Assembly: GCF_024793895.1 (NCBI RefSeq)
Contig: NZ_JANUSB010000005.1
Coordinates: 1 to 64,000 of the forward strand
Source of the DNA: Serratia sp. AKBS12
GTDB lineage: Bacteria > Pseudomonadota > Gammaproteobacteria > Enterobacterales > Enterobacteriaceae
DNA length: 64,000 nt
Reading direction: 5' to 3'
The notes beneath the pieces are model-generated. The model saw nothing but the letters and a program-made list of their open reading frames with translations, did not search any database and was not told the DNA's origin. Below, in pieces: positions 1-14,204 of the stretch. The position numbers and the translations under genes were made by a program. How positions within the stretch are numbered: the stretch's first letter is position 1; each line of letters starts with the position of its first letter.

Positions 1-50
1 TGAGTTCGGCATGGGGTCAGGTGGGACCACCGCGCTATTGCCGCCAGGCA
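1..50 (-). rRNA. rrf: 5S rRNA, 5' part only (cut by window edge)
   Basis: The reverse complement starts with TGCCTGGCGGC and continues with the conserved enterobacterial 5S sequence through CCCCATGCCGAACTCA. Only the first 50 nt of about 120 are inside the window. It is the last gene of the minus-strand rRNA operon; the remainder lies to the left of position 1. Confidence 0.93.
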
Positions 51-146
51 AATTCTGTTTCATTCCGGCCGTTACTCCCGTAACCACCCGAACCAATCTC
101 GGAACTTTGCTGAAAATCATTCGCTCTAAAACACCTTCGGTGTTGT

Positions 147-2975
<2,829 letters not shown>

Positions 2976-3110
2976 TCACAACCCGAAGGTGTCTTTCGAC
3001 ATCGTCGCATTGCTACATTTGAGAGACTCTATGACAGGTTACTCCTCATCCCGGTACTGCACGGGGGACAAGTTTCAGCCGTCATGTTTCAATTTTCAGC
3101 TTGTTCCAGA

Positions 3111-3123
3111 TTGTTAAAGAGCA
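3111..3123 (-). promoter_or_regulatory. rrn antitermination boxA in the 16S-23S spacer
   Basis: The minus strand reads TGCTCTTTAACAA here, the boxA core bound by NusB/NusE in enterobacterial rrn operons. It lies between the tRNA and 23S, as expected for the spacer boxA. The same 13-mer occurs in the operon leader at 5072-5084. Confidence 0.8.
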
Positions 3124-3218
3124 ATATCTCAAACATGACTCGAAAGTCAGTTTTGAGATATGGGGGTATCGTCACAGGATACCAGGACCGCCGCTTTCAC
3201 CGGGAGGGTCTAAGCAGT

Positions 3219-3294
3219 TGGCGTCCCCTAGGGGATTCGAACCCCTGTTACCGCCGTGAAAGGGCGGTGTCCTAGGCCTCTAGACGAAGGGGAC
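3219..3294 (-). tRNA. gltT: tRNA-Glu (anticodon TTC)
   Basis: The reverse complement is a 76-nt tRNA with acceptor stem GTCCCC/GGGGAC, a GTTCGAATCCC T arm and an encoded CCA end (at 3219). The anticodon TTC is at 3258-3260. It is the only tRNA in the 16S-23S spacer, so this operon is of the glutamate type rather than the Ile-Ala type. The gene symbol is the E. coli family name; numbering among copies is unknown. Confidence 0.96.
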
Positions 3295-3379
3295 ACGACA
3301 CCGTACTTTTATGACGCTTTTGCTCGTTACTTTTCATCAGACAATCTGTGTGGACACTGCACAATCGAATATCATTAGG

Positions 3380-4921
<1,542 letters not shown>

Positions 4922-5071
4922 AAGCTTGATTTGCTTCAACTCGTGAAGCGGTGCTCAAAGATTCACTAAATGAATTTTACTTCAGTAGTCACTCTTCAAG
5001 ACTTGATATTTTTTTGCTGCCAAAGCAGCTGGATATCGTCTTGTGAGTGCCCACACAGATTGTCTGATAAA

Positions 5072-5084
5072 TTGTTAAAGAGCA
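5072..5084 (-). promoter_or_regulatory. rrn leader boxA
   Basis: The minus strand reads TGCTCTTTAACAA between promoter P2 and the 16S gene. This is the boxA antiterminator element that lets RNA polymerase pass Rho-dependent terminators in rRNA operons. The sequence immediately after it (ATTTATCAGACAATCTGTGTG) resembles the conserved rrn leader of E. coli. Confidence 0.85.
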
Positions 5085-5123
5085 GTGAGTTACGCGCCGA
5101 AGCTTGTTAACTCGAGGTGGCGT

Positions 5124-5151
5124 ATATTACGCTTTCCTCTTTCAGAGTCAA
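5124..5151 (-). promoter_or_regulatory. rrn promoter P2
   Basis: On the minus strand, -35 TTGACT (5146-5151) is followed by a 16-bp spacer and -10 TAATAT (5124-5129). The spacing and the TTGACTCTG start match E. coli rrn P2 promoters. It lies about 200 bp upstream of the 16S gene. Confidence 0.8.
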
Positions 5152-5236
5152 CCCGTTTTTTCAGGATTTTTTCTCTTTCGTCCCGGCCGCTTTGTGAAGT
5201 GAATCACTTGCCGTTGTGCCCGGTCGATGGAGGCGC

Positions 5237-5264
5237 ATTATAGGGATCCGAGTTTTTTGCACAA
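5237..5264 (-). promoter_or_regulatory. rrn promoter P1
   Basis: On the minus strand, -35 TTGTGC (5259-5264), a 16-bp spacer and -10 TATAAT (5237-5242) are followed by a GC-rich discriminator GCGCCTCCA. This matches the architecture of E. coli rrn P1, which responds to ppGpp and initiating NTPs. Upstream (5265-5300) the minus strand is rich in A tracts, compatible with an UP element. The rest of 5283-5429 holds no gene I can support. Confidence 0.85.
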
Positions 5265-5429
5265 CCCCTTTTTTGATCTTTTCTTATCGTTTGCACACTT
5301 TTCCGCCCTTTCGACCGGATCTTGCACGATCGGGGCTATTTTACGTAGGATCTGCGCCGCTGATTGGTTGTAATTCCATCGCCAGCGTCTAGTATTGCCG
5401 GTAATTATGATCCCGACGTGAGGCTTACC

Positions 5430-5972
5430 ATGTCTGATGCAATTCGTTCTTACCTTCATTACACCCCACAGATCGGCCAACGCGTGATGGTCGATCCTTC
5501 CAGCGTGGTGATCGGCAACGTGGAACTGGCCGACGACGTCAGCATCTGGCCCTTGGTGGCCATCCGCGGCGACGTTAACGCCGTCAAGATCGGTGCACGC
5601 AGCAACATTCAGGACGGTAGCGTGTTGCATGTAACCCATCAATCGGAACATAACCCGCAGGGATACCCGCTATTAATTGGCGAAGACGTGACGGTGGGAC
5701 ATAAAGCCATGCTGCATGGCTGCGCGATCGGCAACCGGGTATTGGTGGGAATGGGATCGATTTTACTGGATGGCGCAATAATAGAAGACGACGTCATGAT
5801 TGGCGCTGGCAGCCTGGTGGCGCCAGGGAAACGCCTGACAAGCGGTTACTTATATATGGGCAGCCCTGCGCGGCAGGTACGACCGCTGACGTCGGCCGAG
5901 TTGGAAGGGCTGCGCTACTCGTCCAATAACTACGTCCGCTGGAAAGATGATTACCTGTCTGAGGATATTTGA
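5430..5972 (+). CDS. yrdA: YrdA, gamma-carbonic anhydrase-like hexapeptide-repeat protein
   Basis: The 180-aa product is a left-handed beta-helix protein of the gamma-carbonic anhydrase/PaaY family, close to E. coli YrdA throughout. Hexapeptide repeats cover roughly residues 25-140, with the conserved VAIRGDV, NIQDGSVLHVTH and VGHKAMLHGC segments that supply metal-binding histidines. I place the start at the ATG at 5430 (MSDAIRSY), preceded by a GAGG-like ribosome site. A start 66 bp upstream would add an N-terminus absent from the family. The physiological substrate is not established. In E. coli yrdB follows; here the gene converges directly on aroE. Confidence 0.93.
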   Translation: MSDAIRSYLHYTPQIGQRVMVDPSSVVIGNVELADDVSIWPLVAIRGDVNAVKIGARSNIQDGSVLHVTHQSEHNPQGYPLLIGEDVTVGHKAMLHGCAIGNRVLVGMGSILLDGAIIEDDVMIGAGSLVAPGKRLTSGYLYMGSPARQVRPLTSAELEGLRYSSNNYVRWKDDYLSEDI

Positions 5973-5979
5973 TCAGACA

Positions 5980-6008
5980 CCCGTTCCTGTGCGGGAACGG
6001 GTTTCTTT
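5980..6008 (+). terminator. Rho-independent terminator after yrdA
   Basis: The stem CCCGTTCC (5980-5987) pairs with GGAACGGG (5994-6001) around a 6-nt loop and is followed by TTTCTTT. It ends yrdA transcription and touches the last base of the converging aroE gene. Confidence 0.8.
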
Positions 6009-6826
6009 CAGCCTGCCAGTTCCTTGCGCAATTGCTGCAGCACCGGTTCAACCTGCGGCATAACTCCATGCCACAGCAAAAAGGCATGTGCCGCCTGCGC
6101 CACCAGCATACCCAAGCCATCGGCAGATTGCGTTACGCCCTGCCGTTGTGCCCACGCCAGAAACGGCGTCAAACCGCGTTGGTAAAACATGTCGTAACAA
6201 CGGATCTGCGCTCCCATAATACTAACAGGCAGCGTAGGTACTTCTCCGCTGATACCTGATGCGGTGGCGTTGATCAGCAAATCAAATTTCTGTTGATCGA
6301 GTTGATCCATCGGCAACGCCACAATCTCTCCGAGGTGGCGGAAGGCCTGCGCCAGGTCTTGTGCCCGACTGAAGGTGCGGTTGGTTATCACCACCTTGCA
6401 GCCGAAGGAAAGCAACGGCAGTATAACGCCGCGAGCGGCACCTCCGGCCCCCACCAGCAGGATGCAATCGCCGGGATTGATCAATCCCTGACGCTCCAGA
6501 TCGCTCAACAGACCAATGCCGTCGGTGTTGTCTCCCAATAGCAGCCCATCATGCTGCCGTTTAAGGGTGTTCACCGCGCCGGCCATTGCTGCACGTTCGG
6601 TCAACTCATCTGCCAGTTGATATGCCTGTTCCTTAAACGGTACGGTAATATTGGCGCCCTCTCCGCCGGCACCAATGAACGCCTGCAAACTACCGGCAAA
6701 ATCATCGACCGGAGCCAGTACCGTGCCGTAGGGATGCGCAATCCCGGTTTGCTGAGCAAACAGCGCATGAATGCGCGGCGACTTGCTATGAGCAATCGGG
6801 TTGCCAAATACCGCAAACTTGTCCAT
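6008..6826 (-). CDS. aroE: Shikimate dehydrogenase (NADP+)
   Basis: This 272-aa enzyme reduces 3-dehydroshikimate to shikimate with NADPH, a step toward chorismate and the aromatic amino acids. Visible motifs are the SKSP substrate loop (residues 14-17), catalytic Lys65 in TVPFK, Asp102 in NTDG and the NADP-binding GAGGAARG (126-133). The length equals E. coli AroE. It lies 11 bp downstream of tsaC and is probably cotranscribed with tsaC, yrdD, smg and dprA. Confidence 0.97.
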   Translation of the reverse strand: MDKFAVFGNPIAHSKSPRIHALFAQQTGIAHPYGTVLAPVDDFAGSLQAFIGAGGEGANITVPFKEQAYQLADELTERAAMAGAVNTLKRQHDGLLLGDNTDGIGLLSDLERQGLINPGDCILLVGAGGAARGVILPLLSFGCKVVITNRTFSRAQDLAQAFRHLGEIVALPMDQLDQQKFDLLINATASGISGEVPTLPVSIMGAQIRCYDMFYQRGLTPFLAWAQRQGVTQSADGLGMLVAQAAHAFLLWHGVMPQVEPVLQQLRKELAG

Positions 6827-6837
6827 GCACCGCTCCT

Positions 6838-7395
6838 CTAGCCCTGACGGATCTGCTCGCCGGTCAATGCATCTCTGATTTCTGAAGGGTTAAGGCGGCC
6901 ACCAACGTTGCCGGCTAACACCGGGAAAGCGGCGCCAAACTGTTGCTGCACCTCACCGGCGCTCCGACAGGGCTCTTGCCCACTGAGGTTGGCGCTGGTC
7001 GATACCAATGGCTTACCGAATTCACGGCACAGCTGCTGTACCAAAGGATGATCGCTAACGCGTACCGCCAACGAATTGAAACGTCCGGTGAGCAACGTTG
7101 AGGTGGTCGGTTTCGCCGGGATCACCCAGGTGACCGGTCCCGGCCAACTGGCGAATATCGCCGTGCGCTGCGACTCGCTGAGCTGGCTGTCATCAATATA
7201 GGGTAGCAACTGGTCGTATTCGGCAGCAATCAGGATCAGTCCCTTTTCCCAAGGCCGTTGCTTTAAGGCCAGTAGTTCGTGCAACGCCCGTTCGCTATCA
7301 GGATCACAACCCAGGCCAAACACGGCTTCGGTTGGGTAGGCAATAACCTGCTGGTTGTTTAATGCTGTAATAATTGAGGTGAATTCTAAGCTCAT
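6838..7395 (-). CDS. tsaC: Threonylcarbamoyl-AMP synthase TsaC (Sua5/YciO/YrdC family)
   Basis: TsaC makes threonylcarbamoyl-AMP from threonine, bicarbonate and ATP, the first step of t6A37 modification of ANN-decoding tRNAs. The 185-aa protein has the family core: [12 protein letters not shown] near residue 22, the [10 protein letters not shown] region, and [10 protein letters not shown] and STSANLSG in the second half. I use the ATG at 7395 (MSLEFTS), which lies 7 bp after the yrdD stop codon. An upstream start at 7446 would overlap yrdD and add residues unlike the family. No strong ribosome site is visible, so translation is probably coupled to yrdD. Confidence 0.95.
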   Translation of the reverse strand: MSLEFTSIITALNNQQVIAYPTEAVFGLGCDPDSERALHELLALKQRPWEKGLILIAAEYDQLLPYIDDSQLSESQRTAIFASWPGPVTWVIPAKPTTSTLLTGRFNSLAVRVSDHPLVQQLCREFGKPLVSTSANLSGQEPCRSAGEVQQQFGAAFPVLAGNVGGRLNPSEIRDALTGEQIRQG

Positions 7396-7402
7396 GATGT
7401 CG

Positions 7403-7948
7403 TTATTCTGTCGTTGTGACCGCTTTTCCGCAGAGTTTACTGGCACAGCAGAGGATTATCCCCTTGGCCGTACGCTTTTCCATCAGCAACGGATAATGGC
7501 AATACGCGCATTCGCCGGCGACGGGTTTAAGATTGAGGGCAAACTGGCATTCCGGGTAGCGATCGCAGGAATGAAACACTTTGCCATAGCGTGATTTGCG
7601 CTGCAGCAATTTGCCCTGGCCGCATTGCGGGCAGGCAATGCTGGTTTCGTCCGGTTTGTCGATTACTTCAGTATGATCGCATTCAGGGTAGTTGTTACAA
7701 CCAATGAACATGCCATAGCGCCCTTGGCGTAACACCAACGTCGCCTGGCATTTTGGACAATATTGCCCTTCCAGTACTTTAACAATATGACCGTCCGCCT
7801 GGGCTTTCAGCGGACGTATATATTCGCAGTCTGGATAATGAGAACAGCCTAGGAAAGGGCCGTGACGTCCGCTACGGATCACCAGCTCGGCCCCACATTC
7901 CGGGCAGGGTTCATTTTGCCTGGCGGCAAAAATCGCTGTTTTTGTCAT
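7403..7948 (-). CDS. yrdD: YrdD, topoisomerase-type zinc-ribbon DNA-binding protein
   Basis: The 181-aa protein consists of tandem C4 zinc ribbons of the kind found at the C-terminus of DNA topoisomerase I. Cysteine pairs repeat as CPEC/CSHYPDC, CPKC/CNNYPEC, CPQC/CDRYPEC and CAYC/CCASKLC. There is no topoisomerase catalytic domain, so it is a free-standing DNA-binding protein homologous to E. coli YrdD (about 180 aa). Its cellular function is unknown. Its place between smg and tsaC is conserved in Enterobacterales. Confidence 0.92.
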   Translation of the reverse strand: MTKTAIFAARQNEPCPECGAELVIRSGRHGPFLGCSHYPDCEYIRPLKAQADGHIVKVLEGQYCPKCQATLVLRQGRYGMFIGCNNYPECDHTEVIDKPDETSIACPQCGQGKLLQRKSRYGKVFHSCDRYPECQFALNLKPVAGECAYCHYPLLMEKRTAKGIILCCASKLCGKAVTTTE

Positions 7949-7956
7949 AACTACTT

Positions 7957-8082
7957 TATACCCTACATGATTCGAGTTACAGGAAGGCGGCGACGCAGCA
8001 AATCCCCGAGGCGTACAGAGGCTGCGTCACCAGGGGCAGCAAGGGAAGCCAACGCACCTGTATCTTGAAGTATACGGGTATA
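7957..8082. repeat. Dispersed repeat with TATACCC/GGGTATA ends, copy 1
   Basis: The 126-bp intergenic element between smg and yrdD begins TATACCCTACATGATTCGAG and ends TTGAAGTATACGGGTATA, so its outermost 7 bp are inverted. A second full copy lies at 56396-56518 in the opposite orientation and a shortened one at 57938-58003. Copies share the ATTCGAGTT...AGGCGG left part and the CTTGAAGTA-like right part but differ in the middle. There is no coding capacity. It looks like a non-autonomous, MITE-like or ERIC-like repeat. Confidence 0.75.
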
Positions 8083-8096
8083 TGCGTGTTATCGGC

Positions 8097-8570
8097 TCAG
8101 TGCAAATAGCCTTCGTTTACTTCAAACAACAGTTCTTCCATTTGCTGATAGGCACTTTCGTAACCTGGGATATTGAATAGCACCATCAACACCACCCATT
8201 TCAAGTCTTCGAGATCGAATTCCTCGTTATCCAACGCCATAACGCGATCGATAACCATTTCACGGGTTTCGAGGTTTAATACCTGGATCTGTTCAAGGAA
8301 CAGAAGAAAACCACGGCAGCTGGCATCCAGACGCACGCTTTCTTCTTCGGTATAGAATCGCATCGCCAGCGGATCGGCGCCCATAAAATACGGCGCGTTC
8401 TCACCTTCTTGCAAGTCTGCGAGTTTTTCAAGCCAATTCAACGCGTTGTAGATATCCTCTCGATGAAACCCCGCCTCGGCGAGATCATCGGTCAGTTTAT
8501 CCTGATCGACGCGTATTTCTGGTTCATTGTGGATATACGTTTCAAATAAGTACATGAGTACGTCGAACAT
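8097..8570 (-). CDS. smg: Smg family protein (DUF494)
   Basis: The 157-aa acidic, mostly helical protein begins [16 protein letters not shown], typical of the Smg/DUF494 family found next to dprA in many proteobacteria. It contains no recognised catalytic motif and its function is unknown. It overlaps the end of dprA by 29 bp, so the two are probably translationally coupled. The name comes from its position beside smf (dprA). Confidence 0.92.
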   Translation of the reverse strand: MFDVLMYLFETYIHNEPEIRVDQDKLTDDLAEAGFHREDIYNALNWLEKLADLQEGENAPYFMGADPLAMRFYTEEESVRLDASCRGFLLFLEQIQVLNLETREMVIDRVMALDNEEFDLEDLKWVVLMVLFNIPGYESAYQQMEELLFEVNEGYLH

Positions 8571-9663
8571 GGCTTGCCCTCCTTATTCGGACATAGCCGC
8601 CGGGTACAGCTGCGATCCATCCTGCTAACTCCAGATCGAGTAATTGGATTACCACCTCTGGCACAGGTTGGCCGGCACGTTCAGCGACGACGTCAACAGG
8701 TGTCACCTCATCTCCTACGTTAGCCAACACATCGGCAAATGGCAATTCAACTTCCGCTTCTGAAGCAGAAATAGTTGTTTTTTCCTCCATTGCCAACCAA
8801 TGCAGGCCGCTGCCGAGCTGCTCTGCTATGTCTTTTGGCTCGGTGACCAGATAACCGCCCTGCTGGATCAACCAGTGTGTTCCCGCGCTCATTGGATTAC
8901 CCAAGGCGCCTGGCAAGGCAAAAACGTCGCGCCCCTGCTCAAGCGCCAGGCGGGCAGTAATTAGCGAACCACTGCGTAAAGCGGCCTCCACCACCAGCAC
9001 GCCAAGGCTCAAGCCACTGATGATGCGATTACGCCGAGGGAAATGTGCCGGTAACGGCAAGTCGGTGACCAGATGCTCGGACAACAGCGCGCCACCTTGC
9101 TCGACGATGCGCCTGGCCAACCGACGATGACAGCGCGGCGAAATGTTGGCCAGTCCGCTCCCCAATACGCCAATCGTGACACCCTGTGCGTCAAGTGCAG
9201 CACGATGGCAGATACCGTCGATGCCAAGTGCCAGACCACTGGTGATGGCATAGCCGCAATGCGCCAACTCGCTGGCAAAGTATGCCGCCCAACGTTCACC
9301 GTAATGGCTGTATTGACGGCTGCCCACCATGGCGATTTGCGGCAACTGCAACGCCTCAACGCAACCGTCCACCAGCAGTACAAAGGGCGCATCGACGATA
9401 TGCGAAAGCCGCTCTGGATATCCCGCCGAACCGAAAGTCAGCATCCTGTGCCCGGGACGTTCCAACCAAGCCAGCGTCGCGGTCAGATAGCGCGAGTCCA
9501 GACGCTCAAACTGTTCACACTGGCGGACGTTCAGGCCCAGTGCACGCAGCATGCGGCAAGGTGGTTCCCCAGTCGCGACCAACTGCCGCAAGACCTCGCT
9601 TGCCGCCCCCGCGCCGAGCCCCGATACCGCATGCAGTCGTAATCCCATCTCCTCTGGAATCAT
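8542..9663 (-). CDS. dprA: DNA-processing protein DprA (Smf)
   Basis: DprA binds single-stranded DNA and loads RecA during natural transformation; in most enterobacteria its role is unclear. The 373-aa protein has an N-terminal SAM-like region (1-75), the extended Rossmann fold with VGSRQYS near residue 112, [27 protein letters not shown] and [14 protein letters not shown], and a C-terminal winged-helix domain (about 305-365). The length matches E. coli Smf. It is the first gene of the leftward dprA-smg-yrdD-tsaC-aroE group and divergent from def. Confidence 0.95.
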   Translation of the reverse strand: MIPEEMGLRLHAVSGLGAGAASEVLRQLVATGEPPCRMLRALGLNVRQCEQFERLDSRYLTATLAWLERPGHRMLTFGSAGYPERLSHIVDAPFVLLVDGCVEALQLPQIAMVGSRQYSHYGERWAAYFASELAHCGYAITSGLALGIDGICHRAALDAQGVTIGVLGSGLANISPRCHRRLARRIVEQGGALLSEHLVTDLPLPAHFPRRNRIISGLSLGVLVVEAALRSGSLITARLALEQGRDVFALPGALGNPMSAGTHWLIQQGGYLVTEPKDIAEQLGSGLHWLAMEEKTTISASEAEVELPFADVLANVGDEVTPVDVVAERAGQPVPEVVIQLLDLELAGWIAAVPGGYVRIRRASHVRRTHVLI

Positions 9664-9738
9664 CGCGCGTTCCTCGCCGTTAGCGTTGGTATTACCTATC
9701 TGTGCAATTGTTAGACGATGCTGTCAATCAGGGCGGGA

Positions 9739-9757
9739 AATGTCTAGAATAGACATT
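9739..9757. promoter_or_regulatory. Palindrome in the dprA-def intergenic region
   Basis: AATGTCTA (9739-9746) is perfectly inverted as TAGACATT (9750-9757) around GAA. The TAGAAT inside it could serve as a -10 for def. It may be a protein-binding site or overlap a divergent promoter; no regulator is identified. Confidence 0.45.
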
Positions 9758-9795
9758 AAACTCTCTTTATTACTCGGATATAGATCTAAAGATAT

Positions 9796-10305
9796 ATGTC
9801 AGTCTTGCAGGTATTACATTTCCCAGACGAGCGGTTGCGCAAAGTTGCAGCCCCGGTACAAGAAGTCAATGCTGATATCCAGCGCATCGTGGATGATATG
9901 TTTGAAACCATGTACGCAGAGGAAGGCATTGGTCTGGCCGCGACTCAGGTGGATATCCATCAGCGCATTATCGTCATTGACGTTTCCGAAACTCGCGATC
10001 AGCGTCTGGTGCTGATTAACCCGGAACTGTTGGAACAAAGCGGCGAAACCGGCATTGAAGAAGGATGTCTGTCCATCCCTGAACAGCGTGCCTTGGTGCC
10101 GCGTGCCGAAAAGGTAAAAATCCGCGCGCTGGATTACAACGGCAACCCATTCGAGCTGGCTGCCGACGATCTGTTGGCCATCTGTATCCAGCATGAAATG
10201 GATCACCTGGTCGGCAAACTGTTTGTCGATTATCTGTCGCCACTAAAACGCCAGCGTATTCGTCAGAAACTGGAAAAAATGGCCAAGCTGCAAGCGCGCG
10301 CCTAA
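9796..10305 (+). CDS. def: Peptide deformylase
   Basis: This Fe(II)/Zn-dependent hydrolase removes the formyl group from the N-terminus of new proteins. All three signature motifs are seen in the 169-aa protein: GIGLAATQ (45-52 region), EEGCLS with metal ligand Cys91, and HEMDH with His133, catalytic Glu134 and His137. Length and sequence match E. coli Def. It is followed after 17 bp by fmt, which adds the formyl group to initiator tRNA, so the two opposing steps are made from one transcript. Confidence 0.98.
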   Translation: MSVLQVLHFPDERLRKVAAPVQEVNADIQRIVDDMFETMYAEEGIGLAATQVDIHQRIIVIDVSETRDQRLVLINPELLEQSGETGIEEGCLSIPEQRALVPRAEKVKIRALDYNGNPFELAADDLLAICIQHEMDHLVGKLFVDYLSPLKRQRIRQKLEKMAKLQARA

Positions 10306-10322
10306 CCACTCAGGGAATCAAC

Positions 10323-11267
10323 GTGTCTGACTCTTTACGCATTATTTTTGCCGGCACACCCGACTTCGCAGCGCGTCATCTTGACGCGCTGTTGTCATCT
10401 GGGCATCAGGTAGTCGGCGTGTTTACCCAGCCCGATCGCCCTGCCGGCCGTGGCAATAAACTGACGCCAAGCCCGGTCAAGGTGCTGGCTGAACAGCATC
10501 ATCTGCCGGTCTTCCAACCCAAGTCACTGCGCCCAGAAGAAAACCAGCAACTGGTTGCAACGCTTGCGGCTGACGTGATGGTGGTGGTGGCATACGGTCT
10601 GATTTTGCCAAAAGCGGTGCTGGATATGCCGCGCCTCGGCTGTATCAACGTACACGGTTCGCTACTGCCGCGCTGGCGTGGTGCCGCGCCGATCCAGCGC
10701 TCCCTGTGGGCCGGCGATCGCGAAACCGGCGTGACCATCATGCAAATGGATGTCGGTCTTGATACTGGTGACATGATGCATAAAATCAGTTGCCCCATTG
10801 AAGCCACGGATACCAGTGCCAGTCTGTACGACAAACTCGCCGAACTGGGACCCAAGGGTTTGCTGACCACATTGCAACAGCTGGCCGACGGCTCCGTCGA
10901 ACGTGAAGTGCAAGACGAAGCGCTGGTGACCTACGCGGAAAAACTGAGCAAAGACGAAGCGCGCCTCGATTGGCAACTTTCTGCCGCACAGCTTGAACGC
11001 TGCATTCGCGCTTTCAATCCGTGGCCAGTCAGTTACTTCACCGTTGACGACCAACCGGTGAAGGTCTGGCAGGCTCAGGTTAGCGATGAGAGCAGCAATG
11101 CACAGCCGGGTACCATCATCCATGCCGACAAAAATGGCATTCAGGTAGCAACTGCCGACGGCGTGTTATGCCTGACACAATTACAGCCCGCTGGCAAAAA
11201 GCCGATGTCAGCTCAAGATTTGTTGAATTCACGTCGCGAATGGTTTAAACCGGGTAACCGGTTATAA
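10323..11267 (+). CDS. fmt: Methionyl-tRNA formyltransferase
   Basis: Fmt transfers a formyl group from 10-formyl-tetrahydrofolate to Met-tRNA(fMet) for translation initiation. The 314-aa protein has the N-terminal formyltransferase domain with [10 protein letters not shown], the [18 protein letters not shown] catalytic segment (around residues 100-120) and GLDTGDM, followed by a C-terminal OB-like tRNA-binding domain (about 205-314). The start codon is GTG at 10323, as the sequence begins (M)[10 protein letters not shown]. It is part of the def-fmt-rsmB-trkA group. Confidence 0.97.
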   Translation: MSDSLRIIFAGTPDFAARHLDALLSSGHQVVGVFTQPDRPAGRGNKLTPSPVKVLAEQHHLPVFQPKSLRPEENQQLVATLAADVMVVVAYGLILPKAVLDMPRLGCINVHGSLLPRWRGAAPIQRSLWAGDRETGVTIMQMDVGLDTGDMMHKISCPIEATDTSASLYDKLAELGPKGLLTTLQQLADGSVEREVQDEALVTYAEKLSKDEARLDWQLSAAQLERCIRAFNPWPVSYFTVDDQPVKVWQAQVSDESSNAQPGTIIHADKNGIQVATADGVLCLTQLQPAGKKPMSAQDLLNSRREWFKPGNRL

Positions 11268-11279
11268 GCCGCCTTCATT

Positions 11280-11310
11280 GCCCGGTGGATCCTGCCGGGC
11301 TGCTTATTTT
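11280..11310 (+). terminator. Weak hairpin after fmt
   Basis: GCCCGG (11280-11285) can pair with CCGGGC (11295-11300), followed by TGCTTATTTT. It could be a partial terminator between fmt and rsmB. The T tract is interrupted, so read-through is likely. Confidence 0.4.
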
Positions 11311-11341
11311 ATTCTATGCCGATCGTCAACAGCTCTAGCCT

Positions 11342-12631
11342 ATGAAAAACAATTACAATCTCCGCAGCATTGCTGCTCAAGCCATCGGCCAGGTATTGGA
11401 TCAGGGGCAGTCACTCAGCACCATCCTGCCGTCATTGCAAAAAAACATCTCGGACAAAGATCGCTCACTGTTGCAGGAGCTGTGTTTTGGCACCTTACGC
11501 GTCTTGCCGCAACTGGAATGGTGCATTCAGCAGTTGATGGCCAAACCGATGGTCGGTAAACAACGCACGCTGCACTATCTGCTGATGGTAGGCATGTACC
11601 AATTACTGTATACCCGGATTCCTGCGCATGCGGCGCTGGCGGAAACGGTAAACGGCGCCGTTGCACTGAAGCGCCCACAGCTAAAGGGACTGATTAACGG
11701 CGTTTTGCGCCAGTTTCAACGCCAGCAGGATCAGTTACTGCAACGCGCAGCGAACAACGACAGCCGCTATTTGCACCCAAGCTGGCTATTGAAACGCATC
11801 CAGCAGGCCTATCCTGAACAGTGGGAACAGATCGTCGAGGCCAATAACCAAAAGCCGCCAATGTGGCTGCGGGTAAACCGGCTGCATCACACGCGCGATG
11901 AATATCTCAAACTGCTGGAACAAGCCGGCATCGCCGCCGCGCCACACCCGGAATATCGTGATGCTCTGCGTCTATTGTCACCATGTGCGGTCGACCAACT
12001 GCCAGGTTTTGCCGAAGGGTGGCTCACCGTGCAGGATGCCTCCGCCCAAGGCTGCGTCGATCTGCTGGATCCGCAGGATGGCGAGCAGATCCTCGATTTG
12101 TGCGCAGCCCCTGGCGGCAAAACTACGCATATCCTCGAAGCGGCGCCAAAAGCCCACGTGATGGCGGTCGACATCGACGAACAGCGACTGAGTCGCGTGA
12201 ATGAAAATCTCCAGCGGCTACAATTCAGCGCCGAGGTCAAGCAGGGTGATGGCCGGACACCGCAGCAATGGTGCGGCGACAAGCAATTTGATCGCATTCT
12301 GTTGGATGCGCCATGCTCTGCCACCGGGGTTATTCGCCGTCATCCTGATATCAAATGGCTGCGCCGCGATCGCGACATTGCCGAACTGGCCAGCCTGCAG
12401 GCAGAGATCATGGATGCCATTTGGCCTCATCTGAAGCCCGGTGGGGTGATGGTGTATGCTACCTGCTCTATCCTGCCACAGGAAAACAATGAGCAGGTAT
12501 TGGCCTTTTTGCAGCGCAATGCCGACGCACAACGCGTAGAAACCGGTAACGAACATCAACCTGGTCGACAGAACCTTCCTCATCCTGAAGATGGCGATGG
12601 CTTCTTTTACGCTAAGCTGATTAAAATGTAA
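11342..12631 (+). CDS. rsmB: 16S rRNA (cytosine-967-C5)-methyltransferase RsmB
   Basis: RsmB (Fmu/Sun) methylates C967 of 16S rRNA with S-adenosylmethionine. The 429-aa protein has an N-terminal NusB-like RNA-binding domain (about 1-145) and a C-terminal Rossmann methyltransferase domain with the SAM motif [10 protein letters not shown]. The two catalytic cysteines are in DAPCSATG and [10 protein letters not shown]. The length equals E. coli RsmB. It lies 74 bp after fmt and 55 bp before trkA. Confidence 0.97.
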   Translation: MKNNYNLRSIAAQAIGQVLDQGQSLSTILPSLQKNISDKDRSLLQELCFGTLRVLPQLEWCIQQLMAKPMVGKQRTLHYLLMVGMYQLLYTRIPAHAALAETVNGAVALKRPQLKGLINGVLRQFQRQQDQLLQRAANNDSRYLHPSWLLKRIQQAYPEQWEQIVEANNQKPPMWLRVNRLHHTRDEYLKLLEQAGIAAAPHPEYRDALRLLSPCAVDQLPGFAEGWLTVQDASAQGCVDLLDPQDGEQILDLCAAPGGKTTHILEAAPKAHVMAVDIDEQRLSRVNENLQRLQFSAEVKQGDGRTPQQWCGDKQFDRILLDAPCSATGVIRRHPDIKWLRRDRDIAELASLQAEIMDAIWPHLKPGGVMVYATCSILPQENNEQVLAFLQRNADAQRVETGNEHQPGRQNLPHPEDGDGFFYAKLIKM

Positions 12632-12686
12632 CCCTCACAGGGTGTGCCTTCGCGCCCTGCTCTTTCAGTGTGAAGCAGAGAACACG

Positions 12687-14063
12687 ATGAAAATAATTAT
12701 TCTTGGCGCAGGTCAGGTCGGCGGAACTCTGGCGGAAAACCTGGTTGGCGAAAATAACGATATCACCGTGGTGGATACCGATACCAACCGCCTTCGTCAG
12801 TTGCAGGACAAATTCGATCTGCGCGTCGTGCAGGGACATGGCTCACACCCGCGTGTCCTGCGTGAGGCCGGTGCAGAAGATGCCGATATGCTGGTTGCCG
12901 TCACCAATTCTGACGAAACCAATATGATCGCCTGCCAGATTGCCTATTCATTGTTCAATACGCCAAACCGCATCGCACGTATACGTGCGCCAGAATACAT
13001 CCGTGAATCCGACAAGCTGTTTCTACCTGAAGCGGTACCTATCGACCACCTGATCTCTCCCGAACAGCTGGTTATCGATTACATCTACAAACTGATTGAA
13101 TATCCCGGTGCCTTGCAGGTTGTCAACTTTGCGGAAGGGAAAGTCAGCATCGCGGCGGTTAAAGCCTATTACGGCGGCCCGTTGGTGGGCAACGCGTTGT
13201 CGGCCATGCGCGAGCACATGCCGCATATAGATACCCGCGTGGCCGCTATTTTCCGTCAGGATCGTCCGATTCGCCCGCAGGGTTCCACCATCATTGAAGC
13301 TGGCGACGAAGTGTTCTTTGTCGCTGCATCCCAGCATATCCGCGCGGTGATGAGTGAGCTGCAACGCCTGGAGAAACCCTATAAACGCATCATGATAGTC
13401 GGCGGTGGCAACGTCGGCGCCGGTTTGGCTGCCAAGCTGGAAAAAGACTACAACGTCAAGCTGATTGAACGTAACCAGCAACGCGCCGCCGAATTGGCAG
13501 AACAGCTCCATGACACCATCGTGTTTTACGGCGATGCTTCCGATCAGGAACTATTGGCCGAAGAACACGTTGAGCAGGTGGATGTGTTCATTGCCATTAC
13601 CAACGATGACGAAGCCAATATCATGTCCGCCATGCTGGCCAAGCGCATGGGCGCCAAAAAAGTCATGGTGCTGATCCAGCGCCGCGCCTACGTCGATTTG
13701 GTTCAGGGCAGCGTGATTGATATTGCCATCTCACCTCAACAAGCTACCATCTCTGCACTATTGGGACACGTGCGCAAGGCAGATATCGTCAGCGTTTCCT
13801 CCCTGCGCCGCGGCGTGGCCGAAGCCATCGAAGCGATCGCCCATGGCGATGAAAGTACTTCCAAAGTGGTCGGCCGTATCGTGGAAGAGATCAAATTGCC
13901 ACCAGGCACCACCATTGGCGCGATTGTGCGCGGTGATGACGTGATTATCGCCAACGGCAATAGCAAAATTGAGCAAGGCGATCATGTGATTATGTTTATT
14001 ACCGACAAAAAGTTTGTCCCGGATGTTGAACGACTGTTCCAACCGAGTCCGTTCTTCCTTTAA
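12687..14063 (+). CDS. trkA: Trk potassium uptake system NAD-binding regulatory subunit TrkA
   Basis: TrkA is the peripheral cytoplasmic subunit that gates the TrkH/TrkG potassium channel in response to nucleotides. The 458-aa protein is a duplication, RCK-N plus RCK-C twice: GAGQVGG at residues 7-13 starts the first Rossmann fold, and [10 protein letters not shown] near 240 starts the second. I use the ATG at 12687 (MKIIILGAG), which gives exactly the E. coli length. A start at 12642 would add 15 unrelated residues. The membrane subunits are not in this window. Confidence 0.97.
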   Translation: MKIIILGAGQVGGTLAENLVGENNDITVVDTDTNRLRQLQDKFDLRVVQGHGSHPRVLREAGAEDADMLVAVTNSDETNMIACQIAYSLFNTPNRIARIRAPEYIRESDKLFLPEAVPIDHLISPEQLVIDYIYKLIEYPGALQVVNFAEGKVSIAAVKAYYGGPLVGNALSAMREHMPHIDTRVAAIFRQDRPIRPQGSTIIEAGDEVFFVAASQHIRAVMSELQRLEKPYKRIMIVGGGNVGAGLAAKLEKDYNVKLIERNQQRAAELAEQLHDTIVFYGDASDQELLAEEHVEQVDVFIAITNDDEANIMSAMLAKRMGAKKVMVLIQRRAYVDLVQGSVIDIAISPQQATISALLGHVRKADIVSVSSLRRGVAEAIEAIAHGDESTSKVVGRIVEEIKLPPGTTIGAIVRGDDVIIANGNSKIEQGDHVIMFITDKKFVPDVERLFQPSPFFL

Positions 14064-14204
14064 TAGAAATACGTTAGGCGAAAAACGGCCGCTTTACGTT
14101 AAAATTGGTTGTCACAGGAAATGACGGAAAGTTTTTTATACTTATTGTGGCAAAGGGAAATTGCTTTGTTAAACTTGTGTTATTAATTTTGCGAGGGGTG
14201 TTCT

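Noticed and set aside
5238-5651. Minus-strand reading frame over the rrn promoters and yrdA start
   Set aside because: It covers clear promoter elements and lies antisense to yrdA.
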